A stretch of 6,332 nucleotides of DNA, from the NCBI GenBank assembly GCA_964397565.1, contig CAYNJC010000077.1, positions 1 to 6,332 of the forward strand. Reading direction: 5' to 3'. Positions within the stretch are counted from its first letter, which is position 1. Every line of letters begins with the position of its first letter. Shown here in pieces: positions 1-5,703 of this stretch. Origin of the DNA: JAPLST01 sp964397565. Its GTDB lineage: Bacteria > Auribacterota > UBA3054 > JAPLST01. A model generated the notes under the pieces. The model ran no database searches. It worked only from the letters and a program-made list of their open reading frames with translations, and was not told where the DNA came from. Position numbers and translations under genes: made by a program.

Positions 1-1983
1 GGCCAGGTCCGCCGCTTCCTCCTGAAGGAGGAAGTCATGCGCGGCTTCTACTGCTTTGGCAATACTGCCTTTACCAATGACCCGTATCTCGCGCCATTTC
101 TGCTGGATGGCCCGGCGCAAACCGTGGTGAAGGGCGCGTTTTTCACCAGCAATACCGTCTACGCCCTCAACACCAATGTCTATCCGGTGCAGAACCCCGC
201 GGTCGACAACGGCAGCGCGCCCAGCATTGCCGGCAATCTGGCTGATTTCATCAGCGCCGCGAATCTGCGCAAGCAGGAGCTGAACATGCCGTTGTACCCC
301 GGCACGAACCAATTTACCCTGCTGGCTGGCGCGGCCGGCGAGATTGGCACCGAAGGCATGCTCGGCCTGTTTGTCTACGGCAGCAACGAGACGCCCGATT
401 TTGCGGAAGGCCAATTGCCCGGCTTGGCCGCCGTTGATGACGGCACCGGCAATATTGAGGCCGAAGGCTTCAACTCCTGCGGGTATCACGGCGCGGATGT
501 CACCTATTTTCAGAAAGCAACCGAGGTCTTGACCGGCACAACCTTGTCCAAGGAAATCAACGGCCATGTTGTCCGCATCACCTACTTCAATGTGATCGGC
601 CGCAATGACGTGGCGGTGAACCCGTATGGCATGACTCCGCCCGGCTGCGTCGGCCATGTCTGCCCTTACTTCTACGATCAATGGGCCATCCGCGGCGGCG
701 GCGACCATGCCGTTGCCTATCTCGAGATTGTCGTCAGCCAGCCGCCACCCGTCCCGGCTGCGCCAGTCAGCAACATCGTGGTGGGCGTTTGGGAAACCAG
801 CGGTGTGGCGCGCGTGTACAACAACGGCACCAGCAATTTTAGTTACACCGCCAGCGTGGATGTGGCGTGGCTCAGTGTTGCCGCCGGCTTCCAGACCGGA
901 GTCGTCACCCAATATCGTGACATTCCCTTGCGCATCAATCGCACCGGCCTCAGCAATGGCTTCTACACCGGCCACCTGACGCTCGATTGCGGCCCGTTGG
1001 ATCCGCCACAACTCGTCTATAATGTGCGCGCCCGTGTCGGCACGCCCGGGGTGTTGAACGTCTATGGCTTGCATGTCACCGAGATCGCCCCGGATGCCAA
1101 CTACAACAAGCTGTATGAAGACACGATGTTTGGCGAGCTGACGCCGATCGCGGCCTTTAATGCCAATGTTGACGTCGGCCTGTTGGCCGGCACGTGGGGC
1201 TTTGGCAATTATGAGCTGACGAATCAGGCCCCGTGGCTCACCGGGCTGCTGATCGACGGGCCGGCCCAGTACGTCGCCAAAGGCTCGTTCCAGCCCGCCA
1301 GCACCAATGTGCCCAACGCCGTCAACGCGCTGGACTTGGGCGTCTATCCGATCCTGAATCCGGTGACGGATAATGCCACGGCGCCGGTCATCTCCGGCAG
1401 CTTGGCGGACTACATCAACGCCCGCCAGTTGACCAAGAACCAGCTCTACATGCCGCTCCAAGAAGGCGTGAATCGCTTCACCATCATGCTCGGGCCGCTG
1501 GGCGAGATTCAGGATCAAGGGCTGCTCGGCCTGTTCATCGGCACGCCCCAACTGGGACCAAACTTTGCCCCCGGTTCGCTGCCGACCTTGGCCGGCATTG
1601 ACGAAAACGGTGGCGGCGTGGTGGATGCCGACGGCTTCGAAAGCTGCGGCTACATCGCCGGCGATGCGGGCTACACCCAGAAAGCAACCAATTATTTTAC
1701 CACCGGCACGCTCACCAACCAAGTCGGCGATTATTTGGTGATGCTTACCCAATTCGACCTGGTCGGACCGGATGCGGTCAATCAGCCCTTTGGTCTCACC
1801 GGTCCAGATTGCGTGGGCAATGTCTGCGAATACCTCGAACCGGATTTCAACAGCCAATGGGCGATTCGCCCGGCCGGCGGCCAGTATCTGGGCTATGTCG
1901 AGTTGCAGGTCGAGTTGATTCCCGAGCCGGCCGCGTTGGGCATCGTCGCCCTTGCCGTGCTGGCCCTGCGGCGCCGGCGCTAA
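1..1983 (+). CDS. Secreted PEP-CTERM protein with duplicated Cys-containing domain (5' truncated)
   Basis: The frame is open from the left edge to TAA at 1981-1983, giving 660 visible codons (numbered from base 1). Residues 18-246 and 400-639 are two copies of one domain of a family I do not recognise. Both carry FGN near the start, DGPAQ, a GLF motif, SCGY (Cys160, Cys549) and CVGxVC (Cys216/221, Cys604/609), then QWAIR. Between them, residues 257-346 resemble a BACON-type beta-sandwich (YNNGTSNFSYTAS, AWLSV, NRTGLSNGFYTG). Residues 640-660 are a PEP-CTERM tag (IPEPAALG, short hydrophobic stretch, RRRR), which in known systems directs exosortase-dependent sorting of Sec-exported proteins. 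ATG 37 has a good Shine-Dalgarno sequence, but starting there would leave no signal peptide, so I infer that the true start lies left of the window. No catalytic motif is visible. A surface, matrix or carbohydrate-binding role is a guess from architecture. An intrinsic terminator follows 25 bp after the stop. Confidence 0.85.
   Translation, partial: GQVRRFLLKEEVMRGFYCFGNTAFTNDPYLAPFLLDGPAQTVVKGAFFTSNTVYALNTNVYPVQNPAVDNGSAPSIAGNLADFISAANLRKQELNMPLYPGTNQFTLLAGAAGEIGTEGMLGLFVYGSNETPDFAEGQLPGLAAVDDGTGNIEAEGFNSCGYHGADVTYFQKATEVLTGTTLSKEINGHVVRITYFNVIGRNDVAVNPYGMTPPGCVGHVCPYFYDQWAIRGGGDHAVAYLEIVVSQPPPVPAAPVSNIVVGVWETSGVARVYNNGTSNFSYTASVDVAWLSVAAGFQTGVVTQYRDIPLRINRTGLSNGFYTGHLTLDCGPLDPPQLVYNVRARVGTPGVLNVYGLHVTEIAPDANYNKLYEDTMFGELTPIAAFNANVDVGLLAGTWGFGNYELTNQAPWLTGLLIDGPAQYVAKGSFQPASTNVPNAVNALDLGVYPILNPVTDNATAPVISGSLADYINARQLTKNQLYMPLQEGVNRFTIMLGPLGEIQDQGLLGLFIGTPQLGPNFAPGSLPTLAGIDENGGGVVDADGFESCGYIAGDAGYTQKATNYFTTGTLTNQVGDYLVMLTQFDLVGPDAVNQPFGLTGPDCVGNVCEYLEPDFNSQWAIRPAGGQYLGYVELQVELIPEPAALGIVALAVLALRRRR
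15..39 (+). promoter_or_regulatory. Shine-Dalgarno-like AGGAGG inside a perfect hairpin before ATG 37
   Basis: AGGAGG at 26-31 lies 5 nt before ATG 37-39. It is also the 3' arm of a perfect hairpin: CTTCCTCC (15-22), loop TGAA (23-26), GGAGGAAG (27-34). If ATG 37 is used, the site would be masked in the mRNA. The reading frame is open upstream and a PEP-CTERM protein needs an N-terminal signal peptide, so this may simply be coding sequence (FLLKEEV) that resembles a ribosome site. The visible 12 upstream codons are too few to decide. Confidence 0.3.
52..738 (+). repeat. Internal domain repeat, copy 1 (gene A)
   Basis: This is the first copy of the duplicated domain in gene A, codons 18-246. 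It aligns with copy 2 at FGN...LT/FTN, LLDGPAQ/LIDGPAQ, VYPVQNP/VYPILNP, DN-AP-I-G-LAD, MPL-G-N-FT, GLF, GFNSCGY/GFESCGY, QKAT, CVGHVC/CVGNVC and QWAIR. The similarity is clear in protein but only patchy in DNA (CAGAAAGCAACC is exact in both), so the duplication is old. Confidence 0.8.
1198..1917 (+). repeat. Internal domain repeat, copy 2 (gene A)
   Basis: This is the second copy of the domain, codons 400-639, and it runs directly into the PEP-CTERM tag. It retains all three cysteines of copy 1 (Cys549, Cys604, Cys609). The spacing within CVGxVC is identical in the two copies. The strict retention of the cysteines suggests a structural disulfide or a metal site in an exported protein, which is inference. 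Confidence 0.8.
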
Positions 1984-2042
1984 GCTGCGTCTGCTCTTTT
2001 GCGTACCCAGAGCGCGGGCACATTGCCCGCGCTCTCTTTTTT
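1918..2042 (+). repeat. PEP-CTERM tag plus terminator cassette, copy 1
   Basis: The segment encodes the 21-residue sorting tag, the stop codon and the terminator. Aligned with 5388-5510 without gaps, I count about 10 differences over the 115 bases 1921-2035, or roughly 91% identity. Immediately upstream the two genes show no similarity: the residues before IPEP are ELQVEL here and VGWNV in gene B. The tag residues differ at one position only (Leu versus Phe in the hydrophobic stretch). Confidence 0.85.
2009..2042 (+). terminator. Intrinsic terminator of gene A
   Basis: A perfect 12-bp stem, AGAGCGCGGGCA (2009-2020) with TGCCCGCGCTCT (2024-2035), has a 3-nt loop CAT and is followed by C and six T (2037-2042). 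It lies 25 bp after the TAA of gene A. The second copy at 5479-5510 keeps every stem base and changes only the loop, which supports a real function. Confidence 0.92.
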
Positions 2043-2070
2043 GCCAATCCCTGCGCGGCACGCAGCAATC

Positions 2071-2180
2071 AACAAAGAGTAAAGGAGTAAAAGAGCGGCA
2101 TTGGGCCACAATCAACAGTTTCTGTCGTTTGCAGACACCCAGAGATTTCGGCCTGCTCCGTACCTCTTTCACTCTTTGTT
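2071..2180. repeat. 110-bp segment with imperfect inverted ends (MITE-like, tentative)
   Basis: The left end AACAAAGAGTAAAGGAG (2071-2087) pairs with CTCTTTCACTCTTTGTT (2164-2180). The outer 10 bases are perfect, followed by one mismatch and one G-T pair. The left arm is itself part of an approximately 8-nt tandem repeat (AAAGAGTA, AAGGAGTA, AAAGAGCG at 2074-2097). The other intergenic region lacks this segment, although the sequence on its right side is shared there. I see no clear target-site duplication, so a non-autonomous element is possible but unproven. Confidence 0.4.
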
Positions 2181-2222
2181 ATACTGTTGCTCTGTCGCTG
2201 CGTCCCGCCGTATTGCCGGCAG

Positions 2223-2252
2223 TTGACAAATCACACTCATATATAGTATACT
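2223..2252 (+). promoter_or_regulatory. Sigma70-type promoter of gene B
   Basis: The -35 box TTGACA (2223-2228) matches consensus. An 18-bp spacer follows, then TATACT (2247-2252), which matches 5 of 6 consensus bases. The predicted transcription start is near 2259. The same boxes and the same 18-bp spacer occur before gene C, although the spacer sequence itself has diverged. Confidence 0.85.
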
Positions 2253-2327
2253 GTGGTTAAACAACACGGCGTTGTCCTTTGTGCAGTTCGTCACCGCGCG
2301 TGACCTAACGTTCATCGAGAGAATATC
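2253..2327 (+). promoter_or_regulatory. Leader of gene B with conserved GTCAC-N5-GTGAC hairpin and weak ribosome site
   Basis: GTCAC (2290-2294) and GTGAC (2300-2304) form a 5-bp inverted repeat around CGCGC. The sequence GCGTGACCTAACGT is identical in the leader of gene C. Exactly 23 nt separate the repeat from the ATG in both genes. A weak purine-rich ribosome site, GAGAG (2317-2321), lies 6 nt before ATG 2328, again with identical spacing in gene C. A further weak 5-bp hairpin (ACAAC/GTTGT, 2261-2275) is not shared. The palindrome could act in RNA or as a binding site for a dimeric regulator. Confidence 0.55.
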
Positions 2328-5300
2328 ATGCTTGCGCGTCTTACCGGCTCCCTCTGCTGTAGTCTGTGCTTTTCTGCGTTGCTGACCTGCGGCGCTTATT
2401 GGACCGAAAAAACTTCGAATCCGGCCCGCTTCCCCTATGAAGTCGGCTCGGCCAGTACGCTCCAAATGGACCTGCCGATCCCGGTCGCGACCAATCGCGC
2501 CTTTGTCGCCTACCAAAACGGTGGCGGCGGAGAAGTTCTCGGTCCGGTCTATCAAACCAACATGATCATCTGGTCGACGGTTGATCCGCGCTACGGCGAG
2601 GAGGGCTACTGGCCCACCTATCACAGTGCCTCGGTCTTTGCCAATGGCAAGTATTACATTTGCGGCGGGGCCGGACCCAATGTGAATTTGGCAAGTATTT
2701 ACGGCAGGTCGGGCGCGGATGGCATGTCAATCTCGATGGGCTATATGTGGCCGAGTAATACCTGGCCGAATGGCGATGGCTATAGCTATAATCGCCAGTC
2801 TGGCTTCTCTGTTTACGACCCGGCCGCCGACACCTGGCAGAGTGCCTCGTGGCAACCGGCCGAGCTCAACGGCTACTGCATTGATGGCGTGAGTGACCCG
2901 CCCTATGGCACGTATGTCAGCCGCAAACCAACGCGCGGCCTAGGCACGTTGATCGGCGCCAATCAGGCCTTCGCCTATGACTGGGATGGTGATGGCGTCG
3001 AGGAGATCTTCATGCACGGCGGCTATCCGCATTGGGATGGCTACTGCGCCGTCTTCGATCCGAATCGCGGCACCGATGGCGAATGGACCACGACCGCCGC
3101 CGCCAACACGTTCAGCAGCGGCGACCAAGCCCAGAGGTATGGTGGCGCCGTGCGCGTCGGCAATAAAATTTATTGCATTGGTGGTCAGTTTTGGGGGCCC
3201 GCGGGCGCCACCCACCTGCAAGTGTACGACCCGGCCTCCAACACCTGGCAGACCTTTGAATACGTCTACGACAAAGAATTGCGTTCGTTTGGTATCGCCG
3301 CCGTCGGCACAAAAATTTACCTGTTCTCCGGCGTGGAAATTCCCACTACCAATTATTCGCCGCATGTCTACATGATTGATGTGGCCAGTGACGACAGCAT
3401 CACCAGCGGTGTGCGCGTGGTCGGGGATGTGGTCATTCCCGTGCTGTACTCCTCGATGGCCTCGTGGAAAGGCAAGTTATACATTGTTGGCGGTGACACG
3501 CCACGCGGCCCGACCAACGTCTTTCAGGTATTCAATCCGGCGACCGAGGCGACCATTCTGAGCGCGGAAACCCTGCCGGTCAATGCCTACGCGGCCTCGT
3601 GTTCGGTTAGTCCGTCGGGCACGTTCTACTTTGGCGGCGCGCTGCGTATGACCGACCCGGTGAGCGGCTGGCTGGTCAATTCAAGCCGCATGTGGTCCGG
3701 GCCGATGCCGGAGCAGGACATGTTCATCGCCCCGAATGTGCTCTCGTTCTGGCAAGTGACCAATGACTTGGTCCTACGCTTCGATAATGCCACGGGCTTG
3801 CCGATTGCCTGCACCAACACGCCGACGCAAGGCTGGGTTTCAGTGGCACCCGGCGTCATGACGGTGCCGGGCGGCGCCACCACCTATTGCACGGTGACGG
3901 TCAATCGCACCCTGATCAACGGCCCGACCAATGCAGGCGTGCAGGTCACCTGGGGTAGCGGCAACTTCTTCGTGCCCGTGCTGGCCGACACGCCGCGCCC
4001 GGTTGCGGTGTTGACACCCACTTCCACCATCACGATGCAGCCGCGCACCAAGTCATTTGCCGTGGCAAACGTCGGGGCAACCCCGATGTACTTCACCAAC
4101 ACTAGCGCGGACGCGTTTGTGACGGCGATCACGCCGAGCGTCGGCGTGCTGGCGCCCGACACACAGACCAGCATCAGCTTTACCATCACCGCCGCCGCGC
4201 CGCGCCCCAGCGTCGGCACCATTCAGGTGGCGTACAACGCCTACAATGGCGCGCCCGAGGTCTTTACCATCAGTAATTATCCGCTGGAATTTTATGTGGC
4301 GGTCGCTGGCGACAACGCCAATAATGGCTTGAGTTGGGCGACGGCCTGGCGCACGATTGCGTACGGCCTCAGCAATGTGCCCAACGGCAGCGCGGATGAA
4401 GGCGTGATGACCTTGCATGTCGGCGCCGGCACGTATGCCAATGAATGCTCAATTCCCGGCACTAATCTGTGGTCGCTGCACCTGATCAATCGCAGTTACT
4501 TGCGCGTGCTCGGCGCTGGCGCGCAACAGAGCATCATTGTCCCCGGCACCAATATCTGGCCGCTGGTGCGCTATGAGAGCGACCGGGTGCCGTCGCGCTG
4601 TCCGCTCGAACTGCGCAACTGCGTCAATGTCGAAGTCGGCGGCTTCACGATCGTGGCAACCAATCCGCCAGCGCAAGCGCTTTCCAATGTCTGGGATAGC
4701 TTCTGCGCCATCGTCGGCATTCAGAGCGTCAACGGGCTGTACCTGCACCACCTGAATATTGACGGCAGCTACATCGGCGATGTCTATCTGGCCGACGAGG
4801 GCGTCTGGACCAACTCATGGTACAACTGGGTCTATTACGGCATCGCCTATTATGGCGTGACGGGTCCAAACGGGGCGCGCTTCGAAAACATACTCCTACG
4901 CGGTAGCCAGCGCGCCTTCTCGCAAAACAATTACGGCTATACCGATGACCCGGGCAATACCGGCCCAATCCGGATTACGCACTGCACCTTCGTCGAGCAG
5001 TGCAACCCGGGCGCCAGCGTATACGGCATCACCGTCTACAATCCCGGTATGCACTACGCGCCCGCCTACCTCGTTGAATATAACATTCTCGGCGACATGC
5101 CCAATGCGCTGCGGCCGGAAGCCGCGGATGCCATCGGGCTGTCGTCCGATCAAATCGAAACTGGCACGCTCCAGTTCCAGATGCAGGCCCATTCGAATCA
5201 ATTCTGGTCGATTGGCGTGCCGGTCCCCGGCGAGAATTGGTGGAATGCCAATGTCATTGCCGAAGACGACGAGGGCAACATCCTGAATTTCACCAACGAA

Positions 5301-5453
5301 GTGCCGACGTTCGAGACCGTCGGCGGCCTGCCGTACTCGACCCAACTCGAGACGTCTTATGGCACGCGTGACGTCGGCTGGAACGTAATCCCCGAGCCAG
5401 CCGCGCTGGGCATCGTCGCCTTTGCCGTGCTGGCCCTGCGGCGCCGACGCTGA
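2328..5453 (+). CDS. Large secreted kelch/BACON-like/beta-helix PEP-CTERM protein
   Basis: The protein has 1041 residues and starts at ATG 2328, supported by the promoter, GAGAG ribosome site and Sec signal peptide (residues 1 to about 22, hydrophobic, ending TCGA). The N-terminal block (about 23-210) is shared with gene C. Kelch-like strands follow or overlap it: YYICGG (about 109-114), VYDPAADTW (162-170), KIYCIGG (about 280), VYDPASNTW (about 301), KIYLFSG (about 330), GKLYIVGG (about 381) and TFYFGG, suggesting a beta-propeller. D-W-D-G-D-G (from Asp218) resembles an FG-GAP-type calcium loop. Residues about 465-555 and 559-655 look like two Ig/BACON-like sandwiches. From 656, GDNANNGLSWATAWRTI is a typical opening of a right-handed beta-helix, which runs to about 1000. 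Residues 1021-1041 are the PEP-CTERM tag. No clear catalytic residues are seen, so an adhesin, matrix or glycan-binding role is a guess. The gene is a monocistronic unit with its own terminator. Confidence 0.93.
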   Translation: MLARLTGSLCCSLCFSALLTCGAYWTEKTSNPARFPYEVGSASTLQMDLPIPVATNRAFVAYQNGGGGEVLGPVYQTNMIIWSTVDPRYGEEGYWPTYHSASVFANGKYYICGGAGPNVNLASIYGRSGADGMSISMGYMWPSNTWPNGDGYSYNRQSGFSVYDPAADTWQSASWQPAELNGYCIDGVSDPPYGTYVSRKPTRGLGTLIGANQAFAYDWDGDGVEEIFMHGGYPHWDGYCAVFDPNRGTDGEWTTTAAANTFSSGDQAQRYGGAVRVGNKIYCIGGQFWGPAGATHLQVYDPASNTWQTFEYVYDKELRSFGIAAVGTKIYLFSGVEIPTTNYSPHVYMIDVASDDSITSGVRVVGDVVIPVLYSSMASWKGKLYIVGGDTPRGPTNVFQVFNPATEATILSAETLPVNAYAASCSVSPSGTFYFGGALRMTDPVSGWLVNSSRMWSGPMPEQDMFIAPNVLSFWQVTNDLVLRFDNATGLPIACTNTPTQGWVSVAPGVMTVPGGATTYCTVTVNRTLINGPTNAGVQVTWGSGNFFVPVLADTPRPVAVLTPTSTITMQPRTKSFAVANVGATPMYFTNTSADAFVTAITPSVGVLAPDTQTSISFTITAAAPRPSVGTIQVAYNAYNGAPEVFTISNYPLEFYVAVAGDNANNGLSWATAWRTIAYGLSNVPNGSADEGVMTLHVGAGTYANECSIPGTNLWSLHLINRSYLRVLGAGAQQSIIVPGTNIWPLVRYESDRVPSRCPLELRNCVNVEVGGFTIVATNPPAQALSNVWDSFCAIVGIQSVNGLYLHHLNIDGSYIGDVYLADEGVWTNSWYNWVYYGIAYYGVTGPNGARFENILLRGSQRAFSQNNYGYTDDPGNTGPIRITHCTFVEQCNPGASVYGITVYNPGMHYAPAYLVEYNILGDMPNALRPEAADAIGLSSDQIETGTLQFQMQAHSNQFWSIGVPVPGENWWNANVIAEDDEGNILNFTNEVPTFETVGGLPYSTQLETSYGTRDVGWNVIPEPAALGIVAFAVLALRRRR

Positions 5454-5510
5454 ACGGCGTCTGCTCTTTTGCATACCCAGAGCGCGGGCATGTTGCCCGC
5501 GCTCTTTTTT
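5388..5510 (+). repeat. PEP-CTERM tag plus terminator cassette, copy 2
   Basis: This is the second copy of the segment at 1918-2042, offset by 3470 bp. It encodes the sorting tag of gene B, a TGA stop (TAA in gene A) and the terminator. The flanking conserved string CTGCTCTTTTGC (5461-5472) between stop and terminator is also shared. Confidence 0.85.
5479..5510 (+). terminator. Intrinsic terminator of gene B
   Basis: AGAGCGCGGGCA (5479-5490) pairs with TGCCCGCGCTCT (5494-5505) around the loop TGT, and the last stem T opens a run of six T to 5510. The 12-bp stem is identical to that after gene A, while the loop differs (TGT versus CAT). Confidence 0.92.
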
Positions 5511-5534
5511 AATTCTTTCGCGACGAAAGAATTA
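5510..5534. repeat. Second perfect hairpin just after the gene B terminator
   Basis: TAATTCTTTCG (5510-5520) pairs perfectly with CGAAAGAATTA (5524-5534) around CGA, an 11-bp stem abutting the T-run of the terminator. It is AT-rich and has no T-run of its own on the + strand. Read on the - strand, the hairpin is followed by an A-rich run, not T, so it does not form a second canonical terminator either. Gene A's terminator has no counterpart. Confidence 0.7.
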
Positions 5535-5595
5535 CAATGCTGCTCTGCCGCGGCGGCCCGCCGTCCGTATGTAGTCATAGAGCGGCGTTCCGCGC

Positions 5596-5625
5596 TTGAC
5601 ACATCCACCCACTATATGATATACT
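5596..5625 (+). promoter_or_regulatory. Sigma70-type promoter of gene C
   Basis: TTGACA (5596-5601), an 18-bp spacer and TATACT (5620-5625) reproduce the boxes and spacing found before gene B. The predicted start is near 5632. Conservation of both hexamers while the spacer has changed supports function. Confidence 0.85.
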
Positions 5626-5703
5626 ACAAGTGAACAGTGCTTACGGATACGTATCACTGAATCCGGTCACCTTGCGTGACCTAACGTCTACTGAGAGAAT
5701 TTC
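5626..5703 (+). promoter_or_regulatory. Leader of gene C with conserved hairpin, extra hairpin and weak ribosome site
   Basis: GGTCAC (5665-5670) and GTGACC (5676-5681) form a 6-bp inverted repeat around CTTGC. It is the counterpart of the gene B leader palindrome, and its GTGAC end is again 23 nt from the ATG. GAGAG (5693-5697) lies 6 nt before ATG 5704. Upstream, 5635-5659 can fold as CAGTG/CACTG enclosing TACG-GATA-CGTA, and includes the perfect palindrome GATACGTATC (5646-5655). This upper hairpin is absent from the gene B leader. Confidence 0.55.

Larger units (their letters stand above)
1984..2327. other. Intergenic region between genes A and B (344 bp)
   Basis: The gap holds no convincing gene. 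In order it carries the gene A terminator, a small 5-bp hairpin at 2051-2065 (CTGCG, loop CGGCA, CGCAG), a segment with imperfect inverted ends (2071-2180), a block homologous to the next gap starting near 2185, a sigma70-type promoter and the leader of gene B. Short open frames crossing it have no ribosome site or recognisable product. Confidence 0.8.
2185..2956 (+). repeat. Tandem duplication unit, copy 1 (promoter, leader and 5' end of gene B)
   Basis: This stretch is repeated at 5538-6332. Homology begins upstream of the promoter with TGTTGCTCTGTCGC (versus TGCTGCTCTGCCGC at 5538) and runs through promoter, leader and the first 209 codons. The coding offset is a constant 3376 bp with no gaps. 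The -35 boxes are 3373 bp apart. The copy continues past the right edge of the window, so its true length cannot be seen. Confidence 0.9.

Noticed and set aside
2180..2185. A TATACT sequence that could be a -10 box upstream of the gene B promoter
   Set aside because: No -35-like hexamer lies 16-18 bp upstream, and the matching position before gene C reads TACAAT without a -35 box either. The TTGACA/TATACT pair downstream is clearly better and conserved.
1984..2327. tRNA, riboswitch or CRISPR repeat in the longer gap
   Set aside because: I found no cloverleaf, no known riboswitch core and no regularly spaced direct repeats. The only short tandem repeat is the imperfect 8-nt one at 2074-2097.
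2328..2400. Lipoprotein signal peptide with lipobox at LLTC (Cys21) in gene B
   Set aside because: Threonine at -1 is atypical for a lipobox, and the paralogue gene C has phenylalanine in place of the cysteine. The PEP-CTERM tag already explains sorting of gene B.
2169..2624. Antisense open frame over the gene B start, with a similar antisense frame at 5641-6000 over gene C (both begin MIGGP and share IGRDRDRQVHL)
   Set aside because: The likeness between the two follows from the duplication of the sense strand. Both run antisense through the promoter or leader and signal-peptide region, have no visible promoter or ribosome site and resemble no known protein.
4896..5474. 192-codon open frame on the - strand over the end of gene B
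   Set aside because: It is a compositional shadow of the GC-rich + strand gene. It overlaps the beta-helix and PEP-CTERM coding sequence entirely and has no recognisable motif.
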